This document shows positions 28,142-37,327 of a stretch of 64,000 bases of DNA, in pieces. Origin of the DNA: Legionellales bacterium (GTDB lineage Bacteria > Pseudomonadota > Gammaproteobacteria > JAHCLG01). Position numbers and translations under genes: made by a program. The stretch covers positions 62,001 through 126,000 of the forward strand of contig JAHCLG010000003.1 in the NCBI GenBank assembly GCA_026125385.1, in the 5' to 3' direction. Position 1 is the first letter of the stretch; each line of letters begins with the position of its first letter. Under the pieces are notes generated by a model that worked only from the letters and a program-made list of their open reading frames with translations, ran no database searches and was not told the origin of the DNA.

Positions 28142-29541
28142 TAAATTTTTTTTGCTTTATTTGTAGACTGACCAAATGCACTATCCGCCATTTCCTCATC
28201 ACCTATTGCTTCTGGATACTGAGTCAGTTTACTAATTAATTTTTCTAAGGCTATATTTTTTCTTGCCTGCAAATAATACTTACATTTCTGCAAACATTTT
28301 TCCGAGGGTGTTCCATAGTCTAGTAACAATAAAAACACTTTATGATAAGAACGATAGACTGCAGCCTGAAATGCAATACCATCTTCAAAGTTAGGATCGA
28401 CCTTATATTTTAAAAGTAATTTAATGGATTCTAAATCTCCAAGATAACATGCTTCTTGTAGTGCTTTTCCACCAAAATGACTAATTATATTGGACTCATA
28501 ATTTAATAACTCTTTGAAGAGTCTATGATAATTTCTAGCTTTCACTAAAGATCTAAAATATTCATCATAAATTAGTGGATTGAATGCTTCTTCTGCAGTA
28601 TGCGACTCATTGGAATTTAGTAATACAATCGGTACTTTTGTTGTCGATAAATTCTTCAAACATTCAATCGCACATTCATTCCCTAGTTTAAAGGCTTGAC
28701 GACATGCCGTTGACATAGATTTTTCTGAAATTAAAATTGCCTTAATTTTATATCGATTCGATTTTCTTATAATCACTTCATTCCATTTTGTTAATAATGG
28801 CTTTTCTTTAATAAAATTTTTAGACATTAGTTGTTGCGGTGTGATCAGTGGATTTAATCTAAGCTGATGTCCTCTCTCAGAGCTAATAGATTTTACGCTA
28901 TTATTTCTATAAAAATTCTCTGTCTCGTTTGTGGCATTAACAGTTGAATCGTGCAGTTGTTTTGCTGTTACACCCTTTTTGAAAAAAGTTACTCTATACT
29001 GCGCCTCTCTATCATTAGCACGTTTAATTTGTTTATCAAGATTAAAAATAAAATTGTCTATTTGATCTTTAGTGCTTTGTCTGCGACTTGGCGACCAAAT
29101 ATCCTCAACAGCTGTATAAGCTATATCATCACTAGAAACCTCTAATACTAATTTCAAATTCAAAAGACTAGGGTTAACTCGATATGTTTCATCATCACGT
29201 GAGAATAATGAAGCAGAAATATAATAATCAGAAAATATGTCGCCTCCTTCTTCGAAAATTTGGCAAAATTTTCTATCACTAATTGAATGACCCAACCAAA
29301 CATTCTCAGCATTTTGTTGGTAAGTATTTATGCTAATATCTTGAGCGCTAAAATTATTCGTTGTTCCTTGATTCATAATCGCATTTAGTTGCTTATTTTG
29401 TCTTATCATGTGAATTTCCCAGGCTATCTTTTTCTTTGCTAGGTGTGTATTTTTTTCAGTATCGTCTAATGAGTGCATTATTATTTCTCCACATACCGTT
29501 TTAAACACTGTAGGAGAAATTGACTCTGGCGAAAAATTCAT
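28114..29541 (-). CDS. ankyrin-repeat protein, effector-like
   Basis: A 475-residue soluble protein. Two or three ankyrin repeats are visible at about residues 360-430 (GGKALQEACYLGDLESIKLL, then GIAFQAAVYRSYHKVFLLLL and the start of another). The N-terminal 300 residues are of unknown type; the segment near 70-100 (WLGHSISD ... GGDIFSDYYISAS) faintly resembles the strand region of ADP-ribosyltransferases but lacks the key arginine. Ankyrin proteins of Legionellales are often translocated effectors; no secretion signal can be shown here. The 3' end overlaps the convergent ATPase-like gene by 28 bases. Confidence 0.7.
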   Translation of the reverse strand: MNFSPESISPTVFKTVCGEIIMHSLDDTEKNTHLAKKKIAWEIHMIRQNKQLNAIMNQGTTNNFSAQDISINTYQQNAENVWLGHSISDRKFCQIFEEGGDIFSDYYISASLFSRDDETYRVNPSLLNLKLVLEVSSDDIAYTAVEDIWSPSRRQSTKDQIDNFIFNLDKQIKRANDREAQYRVTFFKKGVTAKQLHDSTVNATNETENFYRNNSVKSISSERGHQLRLNPLITPQQLMSKNFIKEKPLLTKWNEVIIRKSNRYKIKAILISEKSMSTACRQAFKLGNECAIECLKNLSTTKVPIVLLNSNESHTAEEAFNPLIYDEYFRSLVKARNYHRLFKELLNYESNIISHFGGKALQEACYLGDLESIKLLLKYKVDPNFEDGIAFQAAVYRSYHKVFLLLLDYGTPSEKCLQKCKYYLQARKNIALEKLISKLTQYPEAIGDEEMADSAFGQSTNKAKKIYQSRFSCKP

Positions 29542-29590
29542 TTTTTCTTGTATATCGATAGGTTTTATCTATTTATTGAACATTGTGCGC

Positions 29591-29649
29591 AATCATCGGA
29601 TTTTTGCGGCGAATAGCCCTTCTATTTACCGCAAAAAATGCGATGATTA
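29591..29649. repeat. inverted repeat with long arms
   Basis: AATCATCG, a two-base break, then TTTTTGCGG (29591-29609) pairs with CCGCAAAAA, a short break, then CGATGATT (29629-29648). It lies between the divergent or upstream ends of the ankyrin gene and the lipoprotein gene. It could be a degenerate element or an RNA fold; no copy elsewhere in the window was found. Confidence 0.45.
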
Positions 29650-29790
29650 TTCATCGTTTTCGGCTTTAATTCGTAGTCCTTGATAATTAATGATAGTACG
29701 AGATTTCGGATCGGTTGATTTCTCCAAACTGGTTACCTGCTCACAAAATTGGGCACGCTACAAACCATTAATGGTATCTCTTTGTGACAT
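29647..29790 (-). pseudogene. small remnant reading frame with an internal TAG
   Basis: From ATG 29790 the frame reads MSQRDTINGL, stops at one TAG, and continues without further stops as RAQFCEQVTSLEKSTDPKSR and then TIINYQGLRIKAENDE to a TAA. The composition is protein-like, so this may be a small gene with a nonsense mutation or the leftover of a larger one. I do not recognise a family, and 48 codons in AT-rich DNA is weak evidence. The rest of the gap 29542-30037 holds the inverted repeat and otherwise nothing I can identify. Confidence 0.3.
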
Positions 29791-30037
29791 AATTACTTAA
29801 GGATATTCAGCCATAATAGGTTTTGTCGCAAAAACGAGATTGATTTGTTAGAATGAAACCATCATTAGAGTCTAGGTGGTGCAGTATGCTAAGTTTTAAA
29901 TGACGACATTACTACGCCTAGGGAAAGTGTTTTTTGGGGTTTTTAGCCTGTTTATTTATTTGCGACAGAACCGCTACATTGGTCATATCCAATTGGATCA
30001 ACCAAAACATATAATTTATTTATCCAGGGTAGTATTC

Positions 30038-30397
30038 ATGTTTTTATTTCGAAATGTTGTCATATTAAATTTGGTTTTTATTTTATCGGCTTGTTCGGAT
30101 ATGCAAGTCTCTACTTTCCCCATGGCAGATAATACTTATCGTGCCGTTGCCACTTCTTCTGTTGAAGCAGATGCCTTGCAAGGCGCAACAAAAAAGGCAG
30201 AGAAAACCTGTCGCGATCAAGCTCGAAGCCTTCAAGTGATTTCGGTTGTTAATAAATACCAAGGTGCATATGATCGGCAAACACAACAAACATTAACAGT
30301 TGTTGCTGATGCCGTGCGCATGGCCACAGGGAAATTAACCCCGAGCATCAATAGTAGCAATGATTATATGACAACGATGGTTTTTCGATGTGTTTGA
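30038..30397 (+). CDS. small lipoprotein, unknown function
   Basis: Starting at ATG 30038 the protein is 119 residues with a lipoprotein signal: a hydrophobic core followed by LSAC, the cysteine being the lipidation site near residue 16. The mature part (SDMQVSTFPMADN..., EKTCRDQARSLQVISVV, and a C-terminal FRCV) is small and has two further cysteines that could pair. The residues after the lipobox (Ser-Asp) do not settle inner or outer membrane retention. The frame extends upstream to 29900, but that part lacks a ribosome site and would bury the signal peptide. Function unknown. Confidence 0.72.
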   Translation: MFLFRNVVILNLVFILSACSDMQVSTFPMADNTYRAVATSSVEADALQGATKKAEKTCRDQARSLQVISVVNKYQGAYDRQTQQTLTVVADAVRMATGKLTPSINSSNDYMTTMVFRCV

Positions 30398-30604
30398 TGT
30401 AGAATGCCGCTTAAGAGCCAACTGTTACGCAGATAATTATTTAAAAATTCTTCTCAATACATGGAAATTATTCGTGAAATTGCAAAACATCGGTATGAAA
30501 TAAGGATCTAAAGTTAAATTTTACGAGTTAATCGTCAACCAAAAGTATGAAATAAGCACCAAATACTTTATTTTAGGCGTTTTTTCCAAGGAAGGAACGG
30601 CAAA

Positions 30605-30934
30605 ATGTTGGAAGCGGCAGGCGAAGAACTGGAAACATTGACGATGGATCATCACGGTATCGTGGCGTAGGTGTGTAAAGAACTTAAAATAGCACAACGA
30701 ATCGATGAAAAGCTCTTTGATGGTGATCCATGCCAAGTAGTGAGTCCTGGCCAAGCGGTGGTAGCAATGATCTTAAATGGGTTGGGATTTACGAATCGAC
30801 GTTTATATCTGACGTCGCAATTTTTTGAAAGAAAGCCGGTCGAGCGATGATTGGACGCGCCTATCAAAGCGATTGACTTAACAGGTCACACACTATCGAT
30901 AGGGCTAAGAGAAAAGCAGTTCATTTTCACATTA
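30605..30934 (+). pseudogene. remnant of an IS1634-type (DUF4277) transposase
   Basis: The frame from ATG 30605 translates to DHHGIVA, a TAG at 30668, VCKELKIAQRIDEKLF, SPGQAVVAMILNGLGF, NRRLYLTSQFFERKPVER, a TGA at 30848, and then LDAPIKAIDLT. This is the conserved N-terminal region of IS1634-family transposases. It has two stop codons, an apparent small deletion after DLT, and no catalytic domain, so only a fossil remains. The remnant ends against the terminator behind htpG. Confidence 0.85.
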
Positions 30935-30966
30935 AACTTCTACCGGCAAAAGCCGGTAGAAGTTTT
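30935..30966. terminator. rho-independent terminator behind htpG
   Basis: A perfect 13-base-pair stem (AACTTCTACCGGC / GCCGGTAGAAGTT) with an AAAA loop, followed by TTTT on the plus strand and TTTAA on the minus strand. It starts 6 bases after the htpG stop codon and would mainly end the minus-strand htpG transcript, perhaps working in both directions. Confidence 0.8.
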
Positions 30967-30971
30967 GGGGA

Positions 30972-32876
30972 TTACGCCACTTCCAACAATAACCCATTTA
31001 ATTTTTTCACAAAATTAGCCGGATCGGGTAAGTGTCCACCTTCAGCTAAAATAGCTTGATCTAACAGCACTTCGGCTAAATTAGTAAAATGTTGTTGATT
31101 ATTTTCATCACGTAAACGCAACACCAGAGGATGCTTGGGATTAATTTCTAAAATCGGTTTGGATTCAGGCAAGGCTTGGCCGGCTTCTCGCATTAAGCGT
31201 TGCAATTGCGAACTCATTTCGTGTTCATCGACAACAATACACGCCGGTGAATCGGTTAAACGATGCGTGACGCGCACGTCCTTCACGCGCTCGGTTAGTG
31301 TGGTTTTAACTTTTTCAACCAGATTAGCAAATTCATCTTCGGCTTTTTTATGCTCTTCTTTGGTCGCTTCGTCTTCAATCGTGCCTAAATCTAAATTACC
31401 TTTAGTCACTGAAACGAATTGTTTCCCTTCGAATTCGGCTAAATGCGAAATTAACCATTCATCCACGCGATCGGATAATAAAATGACTTCGATATCTTTC
31501 TGGCGGAAAATTTCTAAATGCGGACTATTGCTGGCCGCACTGAAATTTTCAGCCGTAATATAATAAATTTTATCTTGACCTTCTTTCAGGCGTGATACGT
31601 ATTCTGTTAAGGAAACATCTTGTACGGGCGTATTTTTATGCGTAGTAGCAAAGCGTAGTAATTTGGCAATGCGATCGCGATTCGCATAATCTTCACCAGG
31701 ACCTTCTTTTAAGACATTACCAAAAGCATTCCAAAAAGTTTGATATTTTTCCGCGTCATTTTCGGCAATTTTTTCTAACATCGATAAAATTTTACTGACA
31801 CAACCCTTGCGAATGGTTTCTACCATCGGACTATTTTGTAAAATTTCACGCGAAATATTTAATGGTAAATCACTGGAATCGACAATACCTTTCACAAAAC
31901 GCAAATACATCGGTAAAAATTGCTCGGCATCGTCCATAATAAAAACGCGTTGCACATAAAGTTTTAAACCATGAGCTTTATCGCGATTCCATAAATCAAA
32001 TGGCGCGCGTTTAGGAATGTATAACAACGAAATATAATGTTGTTTTCCTTCCACGCGATTGTGTGACCACGATAAGGGATCTTCAAAATCATGAGCAATG
32101 TGTTTATAAAATTCTTGATAATCTTTTTCTTGAATATCATTACGCGAGAGAGTCCATAACGCTGTGGCGCGATTCACCACTTCGTATTCCACTGTTGCTG
32201 GAGTGCTGTCTTTTTCTGAGTCTTCTTGACTGTCTTCCATTTTGCGCATTTTAATCGGTAGACCAATATGATCGGAATATTTGCTGATAATATTGCGAAT
32301 GCGCCATTCTTCTAAAAACTCTTTGGCATCATCGCGCAAATGTAAAATCACATCGGTTCCGCGTTGATCTTTGGTGATGGTTTCAATGGTATAATCGCCT
32401 TCACCGCGCGATTCCCATGCGATGGCTTCGCCTTTATCGCAACCCGCTTTACGGGTGTGAACCACCACTTTATCGGCAACAATAAAAGCGGAATAAAATC
32501 CAACACCGAATTGACCGATTAAATTAGCATCTTTGGCTTGATCGCCTGTTAAGGTTTGTAAAAATTCTTTGGTACCCGATTTTGCAATGGTGCCTAATTG
32601 GGAAATCACATCGTCGCGACTCATACCAATACCATTGTCGCGAATAGTTAGGGTTTTTGCGTCCTTATCAATATCGATTTGAATGGCAAGCTCGCTATCA
32701 TCTTCTAACAGTTGAGAATTTTCTAAACTTAAGAAGCGCAATTTATCCGCGGCATCCGAAGCATTTGAAATTAATTCGCGCAAAAAAATCTCGGAGTTGC
32801 TATAAAGCGAGTGGATCATCAATTGTAATAATTGTTTAACTTCGGTTTGAAAACCGAGGGTTTGTTTTTCTGACAT
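30972..32876 (-). CDS. htpG: molecular chaperone HtpG (Hsp90)
   Basis: HtpG is the bacterial Hsp90 dimeric chaperone. The GHKL ATPase motifs are clear: [14 protein letters not shown] near residue 35, DNGIGMS near 84, and [11 protein letters not shown] near 125. The middle and C-terminal domains follow, with the [11 protein letters not shown] segment near 355. I start at ATG 32876 ([17 protein letters not shown]), giving 634 residues; the upstream frame to 32927 has no ribosome site and runs over the promoter. A near-consensus sigma-32 promoter lies upstream and a strong terminator follows. Confidence 0.98.
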   Translation of the reverse strand: MSEKQTLGFQTEVKQLLQLMIHSLYSNSEIFLRELISNASDAADKLRFLSLENSQLLEDDSELAIQIDIDKDAKTLTIRDNGIGMSRDDVISQLGTIAKSGTKEFLQTLTGDQAKDANLIGQFGVGFYSAFIVADKVVVHTRKAGCDKGEAIAWESRGEGDYTIETITKDQRGTDVILHLRDDAKEFLEEWRIRNIISKYSDHIGLPIKMRKMEDSQEDSEKDSTPATVEYEVVNRATALWTLSRNDIQEKDYQEFYKHIAHDFEDPLSWSHNRVEGKQHYISLLYIPKRAPFDLWNRDKAHGLKLYVQRVFIMDDAEQFLPMYLRFVKGIVDSSDLPLNISREILQNSPMVETIRKGCVSKILSMLEKIAENDAEKYQTFWNAFGNVLKEGPGEDYANRDRIAKLLRFATTHKNTPVQDVSLTEYVSRLKEGQDKIYYITAENFSAASNSPHLEIFRQKDIEVILLSDRVDEWLISHLAEFEGKQFVSVTKGNLDLGTIEDEATKEEHKKAEDEFANLVEKVKTTLTERVKDVRVTHRLTDSPACIVVDEHEMSSQLQRLMREAGQALPESKPILEINPKHPLVLRLRDENNQQHFTNLAEVLLDQAILAEGGHLPDPANFVKKLNGLLLEVA

Positions 32877-32912
32877 AGTAACGTTGCTCCATAAGTTGCA
32901 ATAAAGACTGCA

Positions 32913-32941
32913 ATATGGGGATTTCATCCAGAAATTTCAAG
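32913..32941 (-). promoter_or_regulatory. sigma-32 (heat shock) promoter of htpG
   Basis: On the minus strand CTTGAAA (32935-32941) is followed after 14 bases by CCCCATAT (32913-32920). This is an exact fit to the RpoH consensus CTTGAAA N11-15 CCCCATNT, placed about 37 bases before the htpG start codon. Confidence 0.9.
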
Positions 32942-32950
32942 CCCTAGTCA

Positions 32951-33778
32951 TTAATTAATTCGTTGACAACGAATTTGCGCGACTAGTCCTGCATCGAGAT
33001 AGCTGTTCGGCGCAAGCGTGTATTGGCGTAAACTGGCGGAAAGTAAATCGATTTCTTGATGAGTCGCTAAGTTTTTTGCTAACAAGGCTGGCGTTAAACT
33101 AGCGAGTAAGCCTTCACAGGCGTTGAGCGTTTGCTGTAACGCCGATTTTTCAGTAACCACCACTTGATTAAAACGTAGCGAATGCTCAAACCCATCGAGC
33201 GTGCCGACCAGATGAAATAAATGTAAACCCAAATTGGGATCACAACCATTCGTTAACGCTAGTTGGCAACTTAATTGATTGATACGATGATAGGCTTTGA
33301 TGACAGGATAACTATAGCGCGTGCGCAGCGCAGGTTCTTCGAGCAGTAAAACGCCTTTTTCTTTGACACAATTGGCGAGTTGAGTTAATGCTTGATGAAT
33401 TGAAGGCACATGAATTAAAAGATAACGACAATACACTAAATCAAATTGATTGCTAAATTGTTGTAAATCCAAAACGCTTGCCAGACAAAATTCAATAGGA
33501 GCAGGTAGTTTTTGAGAATGAATCGCATGTTTGGCTTGATTTAAAAATGCCTCGCTATTATCTATCGCTATCACTTGCCCGTGCGATCCCACTTGTTCTG
33601 CCAGCCACTTTGTCATGTGTCCGCTTCCACATCCAATTTCTGCGACACGCATACCAGGCTTTAACCCCATGTCGAGTAAAAATTGTTGCGATTGTTGTCC
33701 CAGTAAAATTTGCATACCATCAAGTTGTTGGCAACCTTGCTCATCGTCGGCTAATGTGTAATGTGGTGAATTACTCAT
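32951..33778 (-). CDS. class I SAM-dependent methyltransferase
   Basis: A 275-residue Rossmann-fold methyltransferase of the UbiE/Methyltransf_11 type. Motif I is VAEIGCGSGHMTKWLAE near residue 45-61, the acidic motif II is VIAIDNSEAFL near 70, and FDLVYCRYLLIHVPS near 115 is motif IV with the following helix. The C-terminal 100 residues are of no recognised substrate type, so the substrate cannot be named. It is divergent from the CBS-domain gene and upstream of htpG, but the htpG promoter sits in the 74-base gap. Confidence 0.85.
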   Translation of the reverse strand: MSNSPHYTLADDEQGCQQLDGMQILLGQQSQQFLLDMGLKPGMRVAEIGCGSGHMTKWLAEQVGSHGQVIAIDNSEAFLNQAKHAIHSQKLPAPIEFCLASVLDLQQFSNQFDLVYCRYLLIHVPSIHQALTQLANCVKEKGVLLLEEPALRTRYSYPVIKAYHRINQLSCQLALTNGCDPNLGLHLFHLVGTLDGFEHSLRFNQVVVTEKSALQQTLNACEGLLASLTPALLAKNLATHQEIDLLSASLRQYTLAPNSYLDAGLVAQIRCQRIN

Positions 33779-33869
33779 CTCACTAACTCCTTGTTATTGC
33801 GAAGAATACATTTGAAATGTTAATACAATCGGTCTATATTTGAAATAAACATTTAACAGGTATTACCTT

Positions 33870-34484
33870 ATGTCCAATCGTCTTTATGAAACCTTACCGA
33901 CTGTTAACCTGAATCATGCAGTCACCTATTGCCATCCCCATCACTTACCGGAAGTCGTGCATTTAGATGATCCTGCCCATTATGTTATGACAGATTTTTT
34001 TCACTCACGTCCGGTGATCATCAAACCCGATGCGGTGATCCCAGAAGCGTTAACCGAAATGAAAGCATGCCAAGTTCATAGCTTGCTGGTCGTAGATACC
34101 CACGAGCAGGTTTTAGGCTTTATTACGGCAGAAGATATGCTAGGCGAAAAACCCGTCAAAATTATTCAAGAACGTCGTATTGCACGAAACGAAATAAAAG
34201 TGCGCAGTCTCATGACCCCCATTGAAGAAGTGATTTTGCTGGATTACTCCATTATTGAACACACTAAAGTGGGGAATGTAGTTCACACCCTCACCGAGCT
34301 TAATCAGCATTATGCGTTAGTGATTGCTCTTGACAACCTCACTCAGCAAACGGCCATCCGTGGCATTATTTCTTCCCGTCAAATTGCCGAACAACTCGGT
34401 TTAACCACAGGTGATATTCCTATGGGCAGCCATGCTATGGCCGAGTTGCAGGCGTTATTAGCGGGGCATCAAGATCAGAGGTAG
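33870..34484 (+). CDS. CBS-domain protein
   Basis: A 204-residue cytoplasmic protein with a tandem CBS pair: the first at about residues 40-95 (VMTDFFHSRPVIIKPDAVIP ... SLLVVDTHEQVLGFITAEDM) and the second at about 110-175 (VRSLMTPIEEVILLDY ... IRGIISSRQIAEQL). CBS pairs bind adenine nucleotides and usually regulate other proteins. No catalytic domain is fused. The partner is unknown; no IMPDH-type role is implied. A stable hairpin follows the stop codon. Confidence 0.88.
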   Translation: MSNRLYETLPTVNLNHAVTYCHPHHLPEVVHLDDPAHYVMTDFFHSRPVIIKPDAVIPEALTEMKACQVHSLLVVDTHEQVLGFITAEDMLGEKPVKIIQERRIARNEIKVRSLMTPIEEVILLDYSIIEHTKVGNVVHTLTELNQHYALVIALDNLTQQTAIRGIISSRQIAEQLGLTTGDIPMGSHAMAELQALLAGHQDQR

Positions 34485-34492
34485 CTCTACTG

Positions 34493-34529
34493 CTTGCAAG
34501 GGGAACAATCGCGATTTTCCCCTTGCAAG
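34493..34529 (+). terminator. hairpin behind the CBS-domain gene
   Basis: A perfect 12-base-pair stem (CTTGCAAGGGGA / TCCCCTTGCAAG) with a 13-base loop begins 8 bases after the stop codon. Only a weak T-containing tail (TCTTC) follows, so termination efficiency is uncertain. Confidence 0.5.
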
Positions 34530-34557
34530 TCTTCATCGCGATGAATAGCCCTTTAAG

Positions 34558-34663
34558 AGCCTGTTCAAAATCTCCAATATTCATCATAAACTGCCGATTT
34601 TCTGGGCTCCGGTGCTCAAACATCGACACTTTCTGACTCAAGCTTGGAGATTTTAAACAGGCT
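34558..34663. repeat. palindromic repeat family B, copy 1
   Basis: The ends AGCCTGTTCAAAATCTCCAA (34558) and, as the reverse complement of 34644-34663, AGCCTGTTTAAAATCTCCAA match at 19 of 20 positions. The centre (CTGCCGATTTTCTGGGCTCC) resembles the centres of the copies at 37328 and 50291. The 106-base element is likely a MITE-type or REP-like unit without coding capacity. Confidence 0.75.
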
Positions 34664-34866
34664 ATAAGAAGTTGCTTGAAGAACGTTGTGTGTAACGTCG
34701 CACCCAGGGAAAACTATTTCGTGTGGAAATAACAATCAAGGTAATGCACCACACTAAGCCATAGCAAATTCTGAACACCCCCTCAAATTCATTGCACTCA
34801 TCTTGCATTTTATAAGTTCCCGCGTTATAACAATCTTCTGATTTTTATTATCACAGGAAATTCAAG

Positions 34867-35424
34867 ATGGCATTGCGTAATACCCCAGAATCTTATGGCG
34901 TTTTGGCAAAATTTTTTCATTGGAGCGTTTCCAGTTTAATTATTTTAATGTTAATTGCGGGATTTATCATGGTGAATCTAGACAATACCCCCATGCAATC
35001 GACCGTGTATTTTTTTCATAAAGCCTTTGGATTATTGATTTTAGGTTTAGTCGTATTACGTATTGTGTGGACGCTCTCGAATCCCAAACCACGCCTACCC
35101 GCAAAACTGCCGATGCCGTTAAAAATAGTTGCGCATTTGTCTCATTTGCTGTTGTATCTGGCTATTCTAGCGATGCCCATCTGTGGTTTATTGCTTTCAA
35201 CCTATGCAGGCCATCCGCCAAGTTTTTTTGGCTTATTCACAGTTACCCTGCCACTTGCAAAAGATAAAGCACTGGCAGAATTATTTGGCAATTTACATTC
35301 CGTATTTGCATTCGTGATTATCGGATTACTGGTATTACACGTCAGCGCCGCATTGGTTCATCATTTTATTTTTAAAGATAATACTCTAAAACGCATGGCG
35401 CCTTGTGGTGAGAAGTGTAAATAA
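34867..35424 (+). CDS. cytochrome b561 (di-heme, CybB type)
   Basis: A 185-residue inner membrane protein with four transmembrane helices and the histidines expected for two b hemes: FFHWSVSSLI in helix 1, YFFHKAFG in helix 2, and NLHSVFAF and LLVLHVSAALVHH in the last helices. CybB-type proteins pass electrons from the quinone pool and have been linked to superoxide oxidation; the partner here is unknown. It begins MALRNTPESYGVLAK, typical for the family. A family C repeat follows its stop by 5 bases. Confidence 0.93.
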   Translation: MALRNTPESYGVLAKFFHWSVSSLIILMLIAGFIMVNLDNTPMQSTVYFFHKAFGLLILGLVVLRIVWTLSNPKPRLPAKLPMPLKIVAHLSHLLLYLAILAMPICGLLLSTYAGHPPSFFGLFTVTLPLAKDKALAELFGNLHSVFAFVIIGLLVLHVSAALVHHFIFKDNTLKRMAPCGEKCK

Positions 35425-35429
35425 GATAA

Positions 35430-35557
35430 CTATACTCAAAACAATTGGATTTTAGGCGAGGCGTCGAGTTAAAGATGCGAAGGAGTGTATACTGAATACA
35501 TGACTGAGCAGCTTTAGCTCGACAACAAAGCCTAAAATTCAAGTGTGAAGAGTATAC
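35430..35557. repeat. palindromic repeat family C, copy 2 (MITE-like)
   Basis: This 128-base element is an inverted-orientation copy of the unit at 1029-1158. The arms CCTAAAATTCAAG and TTGGATTTTAGGC, the internal TCGAGTTAAAGATGCGAAGG and the end GAGTATAC are shared. It lies between the cytochrome b561 gene and darT. Confidence 0.8.
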
Positions 35558-35612
35558 ATGAGCGCTCGACCTTCGGCAGAAGATAATATGCAAGATTTAA
35601 AAAAGGAATGAT

Positions 35613-36269
35613 ATGATTTTTCCTGTGCCGAACACCGTGAAAATTTATCATATTCTTCACGTAGATAGATTGTCCTCGGTATTTAAAGATGGTTATCTAT
35701 GGAGTGATGCCAAAATGATCAACCGTAGGGATAATGGTAGCGGTACAACAATCGGAATGACGAAAATAAAATTACGACGTTTAAATGAACTTACCCTAAA
35801 CTCATATCAAGAATTATACGTGGGTTCTTGTGTGCCGTTTTATTTTTGTCCTCGCTCGGTGATGCTTTATATTCTTTATCAAGCAAACCATAATGAGATA
35901 AGTTATAAAGGTGGCCAAGAACCGATAGTGCATTTAGTATCTGATCTCTATAAGGTAACGGAATGGGCTGAAAAAAATAATAAACGTTGGGTGTTTACAT
36001 TATCAAATGCTGGATCAAGAATTTTTGAGGATAGGAATTGTCTTTCTCAACTCAACGAACTGAATTGGCCTGCAATTAACTCACAATATTGGCATGATCA
36101 TCGCGAGGAAAAGCAGGCGGAATTCTTACTTGAAGATTGTATGCCTATTCACTTAATCGAGCAGATTTCGGTATATTCGAAATTAATTGCAACACAGGTT
36201 AATCGCTGTTTAGAAAGCACTCAGATTGAAAAACCCAATATTGTCGTTAGAAGAGATTGGTATTATTAA
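35613..36269 (+). CDS. darT: DarT-type DNA ADP-ribosyltransferase toxin
   Basis: DarT attaches ADP-ribose to thymidine (or guanosine, in some subfamilies) in single-stranded DNA and blocks replication. The 218-residue protein follows the DarT pattern: YHILHVDRLSSVFKDG at the NAD-binding start, VPFYFCPRSVMLY near residue 72, GGQEPIVHLVSDL near 102, LNWPAINSQYWHD near 148, and the catalytic glutamate in KQAEFLLED near 170. The ribosome site AAGGA precedes ATG 35613. The antitoxin darG starts 12 bases downstream. Substrate base cannot be decided from sequence alone. Confidence 0.9.
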   Translation: MIFPVPNTVKIYHILHVDRLSSVFKDGYLWSDAKMINRRDNGSGTTIGMTKIKLRRLNELTLNSYQELYVGSCVPFYFCPRSVMLYILYQANHNEISYKGGQEPIVHLVSDLYKVTEWAEKNNKRWVFTLSNAGSRIFEDRNCLSQLNELNWPAINSQYWHDHREEKQAEFLLEDCMPIHLIEQISVYSKLIATQVNRCLESTQIEKPNIVVRRDWYY

Positions 36270-36281
36270 TGTAGGGTATAA

Positions 36282-37322
36282 ATGATGATTATTTATAAAA
36301 CTGGCAATATTTTTAATGAAAAAGTTGATGCTTTAGTTAACACGGTTAATTGCGTTGGCGTAATGGGACGTGGGATTGCATTACAGTTTAAAAAAATATT
36401 TCCAGAAAATTATCATGCTTATGTTAATGCCTGTCAAAAAAATCTAGTTTCACCGGGTAAAATGTTTACCTTTAAAACGCAATCAGTCAACCCTCGATTT
36501 ATTATTAATTTCCCAACAAAGCGGCATTGGCGAGCTAAAAGCCTATTACAAGATATCATAGATGGGTTGCAATCCCTAGCTCATGAAATTAAATTTAATA
36601 ATATACGATCTATTGCTATCCCACCTTTAGGTAGTGGATTAGGAGGATTAAACTGGTTAGAAGTACGTAACTGGATTACTCTTTCACTGCAAAATTTAGA
36701 AGATATAGAAATCATTGTCTTTGAACCATCAGATGCGATTCCAAAATTAAATACTCACCCTATAAATTCACCGCCAACGATGACCTCAGGCCGTGCTGTT
36801 TTAATTACACTCATTCAAAAATATCTGAATGGGTTGATGGATCCAATTATAACTTTGCTTGAAGTTCATAAACTCATGTATTTTATGCAAGAAGCCGGAG
36901 AACCACTACAGTTACGATTTAATAAAGCCCATTATGGCCCTTACGCAGAAAATTTACGTCATGTACTTAACGTGATGGAAGGATATTATATTACAGGTTA
37001 CCACGATGGAGGAGATCAACCTAATAAAAAATTAAATCTAGTTTTTGGCGCATTAAAAAAAGCACAGACTTATCTTGAAAAAAATAATCATCTTGCTACT
37101 CAATCTCGCTTGCAAAAGGTGTTAGCCCTTGTAGAAGGTTTTGAAACCCCAACGGGACTTGAACTTCTATCAACCGTACACTGGATAGCAAGAAACGAAC
37201 ATAAAACTTCGCTCAACGATATTATTAAGGCTGTTTACTCCTGGAACCCGAAGAAACAGCAATTTACACCCAGACAAATTGAAATCGCTTTGACTGTATT
37301 AAATCAACAAAGCTGGATTTAA
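36282..37322 (+). CDS. darG: DarG-type macrodomain antitoxin
   Basis: DarG removes ADP-ribose from DNA and also binds the toxin. Residues 1-155 form a macrodomain with NTVNCVGVMGRGIALQFK near 20-37 and IPPLGSGLGGLNW near 110-122. The C-terminal half (about 165-346) is a separate domain with LLEVHKLMYFMQEAGEPLQL and HYGPYAENL, resembling the Panacea/DUF4065 type of toxin-binding fold. The length of 346 residues agrees with known DarG proteins. It follows darT directly, as in all DarTG operons. Confidence 0.93.
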   Translation: MMIIYKTGNIFNEKVDALVNTVNCVGVMGRGIALQFKKIFPENYHAYVNACQKNLVSPGKMFTFKTQSVNPRFIINFPTKRHWRAKSLLQDIIDGLQSLAHEIKFNNIRSIAIPPLGSGLGGLNWLEVRNWITLSLQNLEDIEIIVFEPSDAIPKLNTHPINSPPTMTSGRAVLITLIQKYLNGLMDPIITLLEVHKLMYFMQEAGEPLQLRFNKAHYGPYAENLRHVLNVMEGYYITGYHDGGDQPNKKLNLVFGALKKAQTYLEKNNHLATQSRLQKVLALVEGFETPTGLELLSTVHWIARNEHKTSLNDIIKAVYSWNPKKQQFTPRQIEIALTVLNQQSWI

Positions 37323-37327
37323 GTTAG

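Noticed and set aside
30521-30867. Two minus-strand frames of 71-77 codons
   Set aside because: They are antisense shadows of the IS1634-type transposase remnant on the plus strand.
34435-34641. Minus-strand 68-codon frame
   Set aside because: It runs antisense through the CBS gene end, the hairpin and the family B repeat.
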